This document shows, in pieces, positions 22,501 to 32,934 of a stretch of DNA of 64,000 bases; within the stretch, counting starts at the first letter, position 1; every line of letters begins with the position of its first letter. Source of the DNA: Plantago major (lineage: Eukaryota; Streptophyta; Magnoliopsida; Lamiales; Plantaginaceae). The stretch spans positions 95,080-159,079 of the forward strand of contig JAIFAC010000160.1 of the NCBI GenBank assembly GCA_026545765.1. The letters run 5' to 3'. The position numbers and the translations under genes were made by a program. Below the pieces are notes generated by a model, which did no database searches, was not told the DNA's origin, and saw only the letters and a list, made by a program, of their open reading frames with translations.

Positions 22501-25500
22501 CTTGATACCACAATCTACAAGTTGGTAACTAAGAAAGTAATTGTAATAAAGGTGGCTGTAATTGCTGGTATTATGCACAAGAACAGACAAGCTCAGGCAC
22601 TTTCTTAAATAGAGGTGTTACATGATTTATTCGATGACTCTTGACCTTTCTTTATTTTGATCTGTTTATAGAATCACATGGCCTCTAAAATATGTTCGTA
22701 CATAGATGCTTATCTACTATTTAAATCAATGTTGTCAATCCCGGCGCGATCAAGGAGAAGATTCTGTCCGCTACAGCTTTGCTGTAGCGGGACAGGTTAC
22801 TATCATGGCTGTCGCGCCCATGACAGCCATGATCTCAGATCCCGTCCCAGGCGCGATAGCCTGGGATTAAATTACTTAGAGGCGTCATTTGGGGGGTAAA
22901 ATTCCAATTTTACCCCCCACTTAAGGAACAAAGGCCAACTATTTGCTTGCTTTTGTGTGTGTTTCGACTTTCGTTTATGACTTTGCTTTGTGTTATCATG
23001 TTATGTATGAGACTTGCTTGTGTTATGACATTATGACTTATGTTATGTATGAGACTTATTTATTTCTTAGTTTACTTTGCTTGTCTTTACACTAATTTTA
23101 ACTCATCCTATATATTTTTTTTATAAATTTTGCGTTTTTTTTTTCCTTCGCTATCCCGCCCGCGACCGCGATCCGCGATCCCGGTTTTTTGGGCCTAGCG
23201 CGACGCGACGCGATTTGCGATTGACAACCTTGATTTAAATCCCAAAATTATTATATAAACCTCCATGTCCATGACAGTAAGAGCTAATCAAGTTTTAGCA
23301 ATTAGTTCTTAGTTATTTATATGCCTATTTTTTGTCTATTTCCGCTGTTCATTCTTCTTTTTCTATTTTGTATGGCATGACAGGGGAAGCCGGAGAATGA
23401 AGCAAATGATGTGGTTTCATTGGTTTCAAATGCCTCGAGAAGTAGTACATGTAGGCAATCTTATTCTGACAATTTGATCCTGGAACCAAGTGCAGTTTCA
23501 CATGATGGTTTAGTGGAAAAAGAACTAGCTAATTCAGCTTGTGATATTCATCATGAAATAAGCCAGATACACACAAAGGATTATCAGGCCTTACCATGTC
23601 TAGACGATGAAGTTTCTGGTCAGCACGCAGATTCTCCTCTTGCAGAGAGTGGGTTGATGATAAGTGGTGCAGATGGATCTGCTGATCCTGAATCATGGCC
23701 ACGGATGAAAAGGAGAAAGATTAAACACCAAGAAGCAAATAGACTAACCAGCTCCCCATGTTTTAGGATGGGGAAGCTCCAAAGCATCAAAAGAATCCCT
23801 TCAAGTACATATCTGATGAACATCAAACATGATGCAGATTTGCCTGATGCATTTAGGCTGGCAAAGAGTACTGGCAGGGAAATGAATGAGCTAATTGGTT
23901 TTGATTCGACAGAACTTGAATCAACTTCTGACTATCTGAGTCGAGAGGTATTTTCTATGCTTATATTATAATTTCAGTTAGAAGTTATGCTGACTTGGAG
24001 AAAGTTTGATGCTTACAATTCTGTAGTATTTTTTCTTCCTTCTGATCGTTTCATCCTCATATCTGTTTACTTCTTGACAGTACTGACGCAAGATAACAAT
24101 ACTGGTGTATGCTTATCAGATGATTATTCCGCAGAATACTATTTTCTCTGTATTCATGTAAACTAGTTTGTTATTGGAGTTCTTAAATTGGCTTGTTCTT
24201 CCTTGTAAAGGTCTTATCCTAATCTCTTTCCTTTGTGATTGGTTGTGCTTACTACATCCAGTTGGGGCTGTTACCTGAAAGAAGCCATCATTTTGGCATG
24301 GAAATGAATTAACTGGATGTAGGTAGCATTCATAGTCTTCTGAATGCTGTATACAGCACAAAATACCATTTTCTGTGTATTCGTTGGTTTTTTAAATGGG
24401 CTTGTTTTTTCTTGCAAAGATCCTATCATAGTCTACTTTCCCACGTGGAATTCTTTTATTTACTGAGTTTACTCCTGTTGGGAATGTCATGTCAGAAGGC
24501 ATCACTTTGGTACAGAACAAAACTTGACCTTTTCATGTGCCCTGTCAGAGTTACTAGGAGTAGGTAGCATCTGATATTATTCTAAATGCTTATATATCAA
24601 AATTGTAGACTTTATGGTCTGGTTCCTATATTCATTACCTATTTATGATGACAAAGGTCTTTAAAATGAAACTAGATGAGATGCATTTATAAAATGATAA
24701 ACCAAGACCAATTAAGTTGATGTTTTAAGCTTCCAGCAGCATCCTGCTTGATTAGTGACTAGAATATAAGAATTTTACAAGCGTTGAGTACTAGTACATG
24801 CCTGTATTAATCGTCTGTGAATTGATCAAGATTCTTTGAAGATATGTATGTCTTGCCCCATCATCTCTGCCGCTCATACATGATATTCTTTTCTCATATA
24901 TTTTGCCAAGCCCTATCCTTCAGGTTTCTGATACAATGTCTGTCTCTATGTGGTGCAGGACAGATTTGGTAAGGAGCGAATTGAAGACAGAAGTTCCTCA
25001 AGTATTGATGAAGAATCTGAGATAGCTCTTGATGGTAGCCTAGCTGAGATGAAATCTGTGAAGTCAGGAGGACTCTATGCTGGGGGAATCAGAATTATTA
25101 CAAATATTGATTATCTTGATTTAGGTGGCCCTGATAGAAATAAATTAGACAATACTAATTACAAAAATTTAGCTGTTGATGGAATGAAAAAAACCTTTGT
25201 AGATTGTGAATGGAAGGATGGCAAACGCTCACACTGTGCACTGCTCTCTCCTAGCAATTCAGTTGATCAGTCATTGCCTGTGTTAGAGGGGTTTAGGGCT
25301 CATGGACAATCTGATAGTGGTGAACTGGACTTTTCAGCAGATGAAGGTGACATTGACAGGCTGAATTTTCCAAGTACTATGATAGAGCGTGCTAGCTTTA
25401 TAGCTAATATGTGCAAATCTGCCATCATGGATAGACCACTTTCTGAATTTCAGGGAGCACAGAATTTGTCTAAATCTGTGCCAAATGGTCTTCTTGAGAG

Positions 25501-28500
25501 CTTGGACATGAGGAGCACTTTACCTTCAAATGATGATTTCAACAAGCAACCTGAATTTGGTGACTGTCTTATGAACAATGTCAAGGATTCTTTTGAGCAT
25601 ATGCCATATCCTGACTGCCTCCCCCGTTCTTTCTTCGGAAACCTACATGCATCACCAGTTGGGAGGTTCTATGAACGGCTTTCATCAGACAAAGGAAGTT
25701 CAGAGAAGCGCTCGAGTACAAATCCAGATCTTACATGCTTCCGGATTGAGGAAGATCCATCTGTGAGTGAAAGAAGCGAAACCATGGATGTGGCATCTGA
25801 TGATGCTCAGGGTGGCACTAATGATCCTATATTAGCTAATTTGTGTGATAAGAAGAAATCTCTGAGTGAAACGGCTGATGTGGGATTGGTTCCTCCTGTT
25901 TCGAATTCCATGCAAGATGACATTCAAAGAGCAGGTAGTGTAGTTTCTGTCAGTGCTTTGAGATATAAGGCCCAGGGAAATCTTAAAGGGCTTCAGACTT
26001 CAACTTTAAGGAAGCAGACCCCTATAGCAGGTGCTGATCGGATGAGTAAGGCTAATGAAATAATCAAAAGCAAGAAGGCTAAACAATCAATTAACAGAAG
26101 TGTCAACAGACCAGGTCTGAGAAGCAAATCTAGTCTGAAAAGACAGGAACATAAACTTTCACTCAAGGAGTCTAGGAAAAACAACATTGTTTCAAATATT
26201 ACTTCATTTCTTCCACTGGTACAACAGAAACCGGCAGACGCCATATGTACAGGTAAATATAGTTCTCTATTTTTCGTGGTACTATGAATTCAAGGGAGTT
26301 ATATATCATTTAAAAAAGCCCCTCTTCTTTTATATTCATGTAGCTGAATTATTTGGTAAATGATCTGTTATAGGTTGTGGATTTACACGTCACATATAGG
26401 TAATATGTATCAGGAGCTTTTTGTGGTTGAGTTCTCATATGAATTATGATACACAACAATTACCTTCTGAATTTGGTTTTGTTTATTTTTCAATAATATC
26501 CTCGGTTTTAATAGATTAGTTGTTCTTGTGATCTTCCTTCTGGATGCTGCATGAAGAAGTCTGTCTTTGTAACATTAGTTGGACACTTTAGGGAGCTTTT
26601 TTTACATGCTGGTATGATATCAGGGGGCCTTGTTAATTTACACGGTGCTAATTTAGAATTTTGGAATCAGATTTAAATGAAGATGGGTAAATTTATCACT
26701 TACCAGATTTCTTCAACATAGAACTATGATGTTGTAAATTTTGATGAAAGAGCGATATTTATGTTGTTTTCCTTAGTTCAGTAACTTTTGCTAGCATTTT
26801 ATGATTTTGCAGGAAAGAGAGAGGTCAAAGTGAAAGCGCTGGAGGCTGCAGAGGCTGCCAAACGGCTTGAAGAGCAGAGAGAGAATGAACGCAAGATGAA
26901 AAAAGAAGCTTTTAAATCTGAGAGAGCAAAGTTGGAGGAAAAGAATCTGAAGCAAAAGGAATTTGAAAAGAAAAAGAAAGAAGATGAACGCAAGAGAAAA
27001 GATGCAGATAATATTTTGAAGAAAAGGTTGCGAGAGGAAGAAGAGAGGAAGGAGAAGGATAAGAAAAGGATGCGAATTGAAGCGAGGCAAAGGCAGAGGG
27101 AGCAAGAAGTATACCTGCATGCTAAGAAAGAAGAAAATGATAAAGACCATTCCAAGGTCGAATTTCTTGTGTAAATTTAGTACCATTTTATTCTTGCTTG
27201 CTGAGGATGCAGTTTGACCTTTATGTGATCATCTAGGCTGAGAAAAGAAACAACAAGAAGGAACTTATTGAGTCCAAAAAGCAACATAGCAAGGAAGTTG
27301 TGAAAGGAGATGATGCGTTTTTGAAGAAGACTGAGCATACGTGGGTTCCGACTCATCACAAAGAATTAGGTACTTCTGGTGATTCATTGGAAACTGGAAA
27401 GGTATGTGCGTAATTCCATCATATGTATTCACGTTTTTAATTGTTGTTCATTTCTCTTAAGCAATTATTTGTCAAGATAATAAAGATAACAATATCTTCA
27501 GAGGTTTCTGTTAAGCTATGGCCTAAGGCTCAGCAGAAGTATTTAATTAATAGTTAACTATAATCATGCAGGCAATGCACACAGTGGATAAATCACCCTC
27601 AAGTGTGATATTGATGGTTAAGAAGAGCAACGGGATGTCATATGAAATCTCCCCATATCATACTGATGACGAAGATGAGGACGATGAAGAGTTATCCCCT
27701 AAGAAATCTATACCATTGTGGGCCAGGTGATTAACTTGATTTTTATGAACTTATTTATAGTGTGGCAGGACATGATAGTAATGTTTGTTTCTGCAAAATC
27801 GAACATAAAAAATTTGAAAAAGATAAATGCAATGTTTGTTTATTGTAGAGAATATGTTAGAAAAGAAAAAGGGTCTATCCTTGGATAGGAAAGAACAGGG
27901 AAGGTAATCAGCGGCCATAAGTATAAAGTGAGGTCTCAAGACTCTCAACATAGTTCAGGCATCTTATTTGTATTTGCCACCTGCCTTTAACGGTATACGC
28001 CACTAATTTCCCTTGCTATTCCTGCTTCTTCCAACACATCAAAGACATTCTTAAAAAGTTAATGATAGGGGTGGTCCGGGTGGATAAGTTTATGTTTGGA
28101 TTGGCCTCTAGGTTTAGCGCGTAACAATCTATTAAAATGCTCTATTTTGTGTTCTCTCTATCGGTATTTAAATGTCAAAATGTCTATAAAGGTCATCGAC
28201 TGATAATATTTTTCGTGATTAATTATGTTGGTTTTTAGTCTTTGGTTTTAAGTAATCTAATGAAAATGCAAGAGCCAGTTGCTTGATAGATATTGCTCTC
28301 AGAAGCTATGCAAGTCGATTAGTCAACAACACCGTGCATTCTGTTCTGGTTATGTTAATACATTATTCATACTTTATCAAACCAAAGAGTCGAGTAGTTG
28401 TTTGATATACTAAATGATACTGACTCCTAGCCCAATCACAACTTCCCATTATCCTTTTTTTTTGTTGGTCCCAATCTCAACTTCTCATGCCTTGAATGGA

Positions 28501-29568
28501 AAATCTCTCACCTACTTTATTCACTCTCTCTCAAAATTTTATTTGTCCATCCTTACATTTTCTGAATTATTTTAATTTTATATAGTTTACTCTTCATGCG
28601 TCTAGCTTAATGTGAAGTTGAGTCTGGGACGGAGGGAGTACTTTCATTGTTTGAAAGGTAAAGGTCACAAAATTCAGTTGGGCTGTGCTTTTGCTCATGA
28701 AGCTTAAAGCTCACTCATGAAATGCGTCTATAATATTCTTTTTTTAGGAGGTTCTCATGTTATCAATAATGCTGCTCAATAGTATCTAATTAATAAAAAA
28801 AGAAATCCTCAACTACTTGTAATAAGTTCCAATCATATTTGGTTCGCTGGGATGGATTGCTCTAAGTTGAGTTTATTTTAGAATGTATTGCAACATTATC
28901 TTATTTGTTGGAGAGGTTGTCCAAATTCGAAAACCATTGGAAAGCTCAAACTCTACCAAATACAGTTAATCAGCATATTTTTACACAATTCAGGATATAT
29001 TTTGTGGTTCTTGTATTATATTCCAGTTACTTGGTTGTTCTCTATCACCTATATGATCGAATAAATTGTTGTCACCATGAAAATGTTGATATAATTATCT
29101 CAGCAATGTATAACGTTTGAATTTCTGGCATCTATTTTGTACTTTTAGTCGTTTTTCTCAAGTAGAAGAATAATATTCTAGAAAGTACTAAAATTTCAAC
29201 TGACTCAGCAGGAAACTAGATAAGATTATGTCCTTGTTTTGCTGGCTCATTGTTCCCCTGTTATAATTGGATGAAACTTTAGTGCTTTTTGCTACATTTC
29301 TCTGTTCTTAATAAAAAGGGAACTGCATGAAATCAAATGTTTCCTGTGCAGTAAAAGCTATGTGGCTTTGCGGTTAACCATGCAGGAAGCATTGAAGCCT
29401 GATGTGGTCTTTCCTCCTGAAAGTTTTGGCATTTTTGACAAAGGTAAAGGTTGTGATTGAGGTTATTTGGTGGCAGTTTTGATATTTTAATGATTGAATG
29501 TTTTGTTTTGCCATTTGCCAGTTCTACCTCCTCGTAGAGTACTTCAGAAACAAATGTTGCCTCAGTAA
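19404..29568 (+). CDS. WYRD: Inner centromere protein (INCENP/WYRD-like), nine exons, one frameshift
   Basis: Exons: 19404-19578, 20411-21798, 23384-23947, 24959-26252, 26813-27156, 27237-27402, 27572-27726, 29352-29443 and 29522-29568, all with GT-AG introns. Apart from one extra A in exon 6 the phases join perfectly to give about 1407 residues. The layout is a conserved helical N terminus, a long polar middle, a conserved FLPLVQQKP segment, a charged helix of about 100 residues (exon 5), and a C-terminal IN-box (exons 7-9) with YEISPYHTDDEDEDDEE, KSIPLWAR and a final DVVFPPESFGIFD. INCENP scaffolds the chromosomal passenger complex. The IN-box binds and activates Aurora kinase, and the N terminus targets centromere and midzone. 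Plant homologues (WYRD in Arabidopsis) are larger than animal ones, as here. The start is the first ATG of the conserved N terminus. The frameshift (about 27358-27363) would remove the IN-box unless it is a sequence error. Confidence 0.85.
19636..20002 (+). repeat. three tandem copies of a ~118-bp unit in INCENP intron 1
   Basis: Three diverged copies start near 19636, 19753 and 19883. Each runs CTTAATTTAT..GGTCTGTTTGCC to GATATGTGGTGATTTATTATTTGCTT and ends in a T-rich tract. The second and third are most alike (shared CCTAGGTAGAATCCTGA). No coding potential. Confidence 0.75.
20029..20290 (+). mobile_element. Stowaway MITE in INCENP intron 1
   Basis: 262 bp, flanked by TA on both sides, with terminal inverted repeats CTCCCTCCGTCCCA... 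and ...TGGGACGGAGGGAG. TA duplication and this terminal motif are diagnostic of Tc1/mariner-type Stowaway MITEs. Non-coding. Confidence 0.9.
20411..21798 (+). CDS. INCENP exon 2, internal repeat region
   Basis: Codons 59-521. It is polar and Ser/Asp/Lys-rich. ARITRSLSRQKALELRSS is a short basic motif. It is followed by two tandem protein repeats of about 120 residues (about 20860-21250 and 21262-21610), each with VDQ/ADQ..STS, (E/P)KEL(N/D)(F/V)NMPE, DSAASVD and ERSDV..KG(K/R)KV. Acceptor TTGTTGCAG, donor CTGAG/GTATAA. Confidence 0.8.
22727..23232 (+). mobile_element. hAT-type MITE in INCENP intron 2
   Basis: 506 bp with imperfect terminal inverted repeats CAATGTTGTCAATC / GATTGACAACCTTG and a perfect 8-bp target duplication ATTTAAAT (22719-22726 and 23233-23240). 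An 8-bp duplication with CA-starting termini fits hAT. No transposase. The left third holds four consecutive hairpins (22764-22918). The right part is rich in GCGACGCGACGCG-like sequence. Confidence 0.8.
23384..23947 (+). CDS. INCENP exon 3
   Basis: 188 codons in phase 0, bounded by ATGACAG and GAG/GTATTT. Ser/Asp-rich, with a basic patch (WPRMKRRKIKHQEANR) that could be a nuclear-localisation or DNA-contacting segment, then ESTSDYLSRE at the end. No separate domain recognised. Confidence 0.75.
24110..24580 (+). repeat. diverged tandem duplication in INCENP intron 3
   Basis: Two segments (about 24110-24340 and 24345-24580) share the order: ATACTATTTTCTCTGTATTC-like start, GGCTTGTTCTTCCTTG, TCTTATC..A.TCT.CTTTCC, a GTTG(G)GG..GTTACCTG or GTTGGGAATGTCATGTC block, AGAAG.CATCA.TTTGG, and a GTAGGTAGCAT end. 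It is intronic and non-coding, and looks like an old direct duplication. Confidence 0.5.
24959..26252 (+). CDS. INCENP exon 4
   Basis: 431 codons plus one base, acceptor TGGTGCAG, donor ACAG/GTAAAT. A long acidic/Ser-rich region (residues about 710-1040) leads to a basic segment with SKKAKQSINRSVNRPGLRSK, followed by NIVSNITSFLPLVQQKP, the segment that precedes the long helix in plant INCENPs. No frameshift seen. Confidence 0.8.
26813..27156 (+). CDS. INCENP exon 5, single long charged helix
   Basis: About 115 codons of almost pure Glu/Lys/Arg (KREVKVKALEAAEAAKRLEE onward), with no helix breakers for roughly 95 residues. In INCENP this is the single alpha-helix/coiled-coil spacer that binds microtubules and tethers the kinase end. 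The donor AAG/GTCGAA is weak (GTCG), but phase and homology place it here. Confidence 0.8.
27237..27402 (+). CDS. INCENP exon 6 with apparent +1 frameshift
   Basis: The exon enters in phase 0 and reads AEKRNNKKELIESKKQ to TWVPTHHK. It is 166 bases (3n+1), whereas exon 7 continues only in phase 0 from a GGAAAG/GTATGTG donor. One extra A in CACAAAAGAATT (27355-27366) explains the mismatch, since removing one A keeps THHKELGTSG and the IN-box in frame. Other acceptors or donors in the neighbourhood give stops. See findings. Confidence 0.7.
27572..29568 (+). CDS. INCENP exons 7-9, IN-box (Aurora-binding)
   Basis: Exon 7 (27572-27726) encodes SYEISPYHTDDEDEDDEELS and KSIPLWAR, the conserved start of the INCENP ARK-binding region (Tyr-x-Ile-Ser, acidic run, IPxWA). 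Exon 8 (29352-29443) continues with LRLTMQEALKPDVVFPPESF and GIFDK. Exon 9 (29522-29568) adds VLPPRRVLQKQMLPQ and TAA. In the family this segment wraps around Aurora kinase. Intron 7 is 1.6 kb and holds a MITE. Reading through the exon 8 donor instead would give a short GKGCD tail. Confidence 0.8.
28420..28638 (+). mobile_element. Stowaway-like MITE in INCENP intron 7, one end eroded
   Basis: 219 bp flanked by TA. The right end is GTCTGGGACGGAGGGAG. The left end, CTGACTCCTAGCCCAATC, is a decayed match to its complement, while AACTTCCCATT and AATGTGAAGTT pair just inside. Non-coding. Confidence 0.65.
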
Positions 29569-30060
29569 ATTTGCTCATAGCAATTGTCATATGGACTTAA
29601 AGGGCAATTTGATTCCGGACATGAAAGGTTTACTTTCTAACATCATATCCATCCATCCATCCATCCATCCATGCCTATTCAGTCTCGGAGTTTGGAGATT
29701 GTTGTTGATGTTGTGTATATACTTCATATGCAGTTGGGAATTTCTGTTTTAGCAGAAGAAATTGAACGATGATTCTGTGACCACTGTAGCTAATTCTGTT
29801 TGGTCCCATAGGTGCCCGTTTCCTTTATTTCTCTGTACCTGAATGTATGATGCAAGAGAAATGAAATGATCTTTAGTTAAATTTACCTGCTCTTAAATAT
29901 GGAAACAAATAAAGATATCTGGAGATAGTTGTAAACTTCATTACTACATCGTATAAATAATACTGATCTACAATGAGATTGTCGTTGGACGCATTGTTAG
30001 AAGATGGCAAAGACCTGGGATATGCTATATGGTCTATTTTCAATCAAATGAAATCATATA
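29569..30060 (+). other. INCENP 3' UTR and downstream spacer
   Basis: No gene seen. It includes a (CATC)n/(CCAT)n tract at about 29650-29673 and an AATAAA at about 29908, a possible polyadenylation signal for INCENP. The exact transcript end cannot be read from sequence. Confidence 0.4.
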
Positions 30061-30567
30061 CTCCATCTTCCCGAAGAACTTCATACATTAGAGTTAGTGC
30101 GCAGTTTTATGCGAAAAGTTAAATTAATGATACTCCTCCGCCTTGTAGAACTTCATACATTTATGTTTTAATCATTAACCGTCCTGTAACTTCATACATT
30201 ACTAAAAAAAGAAGCTATCCCACACCCAACAAATAATAAACAATTTCAACTTTACATTTAAATTACACCTTTTGCCACTAAAAGTACACTTTTTCCTACA
30301 TTTTCTATATTTTATCATTACTTTCACTTTTCGCATAAAGTTGCGCGCTAACCCTAATGTATGAAGTTTTCCGGGACGGAGGGAGTAGAATATAGAAAAT
30401 GTGGAAAAAGTGTACTTTTAGTGGCAAAATGTGTAATTTTAGTATAAAGTTGATATTGTTTATTATTTGTTGAGGGTGGGGTAACTTTATTTTTTGGTAA
30501 TGTATGAAATTCTTGGGACAGCTAGCTAAAGATAGCAAATGTATGAAGTTCTGCGAGACGGATGGAG
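30061..30567 (+). mobile_element. Stowaway MITE interrupted by a second copy of its own family
   Basis: The outer element starts CTCCATCTTCCCGAAGAACT and ends GAGACGGATGGAG, bounded by TA. It is split at a TA by a complete inner copy (30131-30385) lying in the opposite orientation. The outer halves (30061-30128 and 30388-30567) join to a normal unit of about 245 bp similar to the one at 30751-30993. Confidence 0.8.
30131..30385 (-). mobile_element. inner Stowaway MITE nested in MITE 30061-30567
   Basis: 255 bp, from CTCCTCCGCCTTGTAGAACT to TTCCGGGACGGAGGGAG, with TA duplications at 30129-30130 and 30386-30387. Its internal CTTTTCGCATAAAGTTGCGC matches the complement of the outer copy near 30090-30115, which shows the opposite orientation. 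The strand label only marks this relative orientation. Confidence 0.8.
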
Positions 30568-30750
30568 TAATTATGTCCACCCTTAAATTAATATCAATCT
30601 GTATTAATCCTGGCCTTGCTCCCACTTTTCACAAAGCTCGTGTTGATTCTGAGATCGACAAACGATGTGACACAGATAGGATGACTTGGGTTGAGTATGC
30701 AAATGAAGATGGTTGTCTCTTTGATGGGGAACGAATGGAATTAAATTATA

Positions 30751-30993
30751 CCCTTCCGTCATGAAACTTCATATATTTGTCATTTTTAACCGTCTCACAG
30801 AACTTCATACATTGGAAAAAAAAGGAAGTTACCCAAATAAATAATAAACAATCTCAACTTTACACACAAATTATACATTATACCACTCAAAGTACACTTT
30901 TGTCCACTTTTTTCATACTTTATCGTTATTTTAACTTTTCGCATAAAACTATTCGCCAACCCTAATGTATGAAGTTCTCTGGGACGGATGGAG
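30751..30993 (+). mobile_element. Stowaway MITE inside the left LTR
   Basis: 243 bp, from CCCTTCCGTCATGAAACTTC to CTCTGGGACGGATGGAG, with TA on each side. It interrupts GAATTATA/TGTAGAATG, which is continuous in the right LTR at about 32952-32970, so the empty site is visible in the same window. Confidence 0.85.
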
Positions 30994-31141
30994 TAGTATG
31001 TAGAATGTAAAGGGTCATAGTTGTGTTTTCATTATTTATTAATACCTTTTTGTTATTTACGTATGTTGGTTGCAATTAGGGTTAAGGCTTTCTACGTAGT
31101 ATTTAAACACTTGTTAGTTATTTTGTCAGGGAGTTGATGAT

Positions 31142-31729
31142 AGGGGTGAGCAAAAAAGCCGCCCGACCGACCCGCCCGCATCTCACCCGCACCCGCCAAT
31201 TTTTTTTTTTTTTAAATTTTTTCGTGGGTTGAAAAATTTTCAACGCCATTAATGGCGGTGGTGGAATGGTGCCACCGCCACCCAATTCGAATCCGTCCGT
31301 TAGTAATAAAAGAATAGTTCATAGTTGTAGTATGTAATGAAAACATTTCTTGCTTTCTCCTTAGTTGCTACTTGTTACTCACTGTAAATAGAAACTTCAA
31401 ACTAAACTAGACTCCAATGTAGCAGACCCCAATCTGTTGTGCCTATTTTATTTGGATATCCACTATTGCTGTATGATTTAATTCGGATTTGAAACTTTGT
31501 TTATGATCATTGCTACTTGGGGATTTATAGATTCAATTTACATTTCAAATTTATGTTTTTTTTTGGTCTATTTTCACCCGCCTATCCGCCCGCCATTGTC
31601 ATCACCCGAACCACCGCGGGTTGGAATAATATTCCACCCGCCGCGGGTTGAAAAAATAATCACCCGTCATAGGTGGGTCGGGTTGAATTTTTATAAATAT
31701 CCGCCAATATCCGCCTGCGCTCACCCCTA
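31142..31729 (+). mobile_element. hAT-type MITE inside the left LTR
   Basis: Termini TAGGGGTGAGCA and GCTCACCCCTA are inverted repeats. The 8-bp GTTGATGA occurs on both sides, and once, uninterrupted, in the right LTR (about 33098). It carries CACCCGC/GCGGGT-rich subterminal repeats and no transposase. Both features fit hAT. Confidence 0.85.
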
Positions 31730-32145
31730 GTTGATGATATTGAATAAAAAAAAAGAGGTTTTTCTCCAAATATGCCAATTTTTGGTATTTCTATGAAGTC
31801 AATGAATCTTGATCCATCAATTCTCGGCATTTTATTGAATCAACAAGTTTTGAGTCAGTTCTTGGTATTCTGTAAGAATCAACGAGTTTTGAGTCAATTA
31901 TTGATATTATGTAAGAATCAACTAGTTTTTGAGTTATTGCTCCTTGTCTTTAGCCACACGTTCATCATATTGGGAGTATCATATTCCGTGATCTCGGCCG
32001 ATTTTTGTGAAGAAAAGACAATTTTCGTACAACATTGATAGCACTGTGCAGTCCTAGTAAAACATAGATTACCGTTGATTCAGCCGTTGGATCGTCACGA
32101 ACTTTTGATAGCATCAAGAAAACTCGTTGAACTACAATCTGACCG

Positions 32146-32484
32146 GTGGAGATCGAAATTGAATCAGGGTTGAGAGGTCAAATATCGTGCGCCGTCAAGA
32201 AGCATATGGTTGGAAACTATGATCCAATTTATCCATACATGCTTACAATCCTGGAGTCTACAGGTATAAATATGACTTTCTTGTGCGTCAATTGTCAAGG
32301 TGGAATCGAGCAATTGTTCACTACTGAGGAACGTTGCTGCAAGAAGACCTGGAAAGAGTCTACTATCTGGGATGACTATCCGAAGAAAAAGGGTATTGAA
32401 GAAGAGAATGATGTTGTTATTATTTGGGACGAGAAAGTACTAGAAGATAGAAAGAGATTTGTCACTTATCACTACAACAAATAA
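32146..32484 (+). other. ORF of unknown origin inside the short LTR element
   Basis: This open frame of about 110 codons has no ATG at its apparent start (GAG-initiated region). It contains NYDPIYPYMLTILESTGIN, then FLCVNCQGGIEQLF and a Lys/Trp-rich tail. It shows no retroviral motif. It could be a captured host fragment or chance. The following 450 bp hold only short frames. Confidence 0.25.
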
Positions 32485-32934
32485 TTATTCTATGTCCTCT
32501 GGGATCCAAGTTAATGAAGTAAAATTTAATACACCTGAGCTATCCAGATCTTCTGTTTTGAATTTAGAAGCGTCTGATGAGATGGAAGATGGTCAAGAAG
32601 TGTATCAACATTTTTTTTATTGGAAGATAGAGTGTTAGAGAAAGACCCATTGTGGCTTGCATCACTGGAGAAACTAAATGGAGTTTCCATGATCAACATA
32701 GTCTACATGCAAGACGAGTGTTACCAGCATCACACACACACCCATGTGTGTTAGAGTTTATTGTCGACGTCAGATATGTGTTTGATAGAGGAAAGAATGA
32801 CCCAGCTAGATAATTGATTAGACTTGTGGATAGTTGGTATGTGTTTCCACAATGTTTGCTTTTGTACGTGATTCTTTAGCTGATGATGACGCGGCTTATG
32901 ATTCGAGGACGAATCTTTTCTGCCCTGGAGAGAA

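Larger units (their letters stand above)
30722..31967 (+). repeat. left LTR with two nested insertions
   Basis: Without the Stowaway (30751-30993) and hAT-type (31142-31729) insertions the LTR is about the size of the 362-bp right LTR. The two insertions occur only here, so both postdate the retrotransposon. Confidence 0.85.

Noticed and set aside
24116-24361. Minus-strand Cys-rich peptide
   Set aside because: Falls in INCENP intron 3 over the diverged duplication and is not conserved between its two copies.
26791-27186. Long minus-strand Phe/Leu/Ser-rich frames
   Set aside because: These are antisense shadows of the Glu/Lys/Arg-rich INCENP exon 5. Complement of GAA/AAG/AGA codons always yields TTC/CTT/TCT frames.
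28920-29120. Small plus-strand frame in INCENP intron 7
   Set aside because: Intronic, no start context, no conserved features, and flanked by AT-rich DNA.
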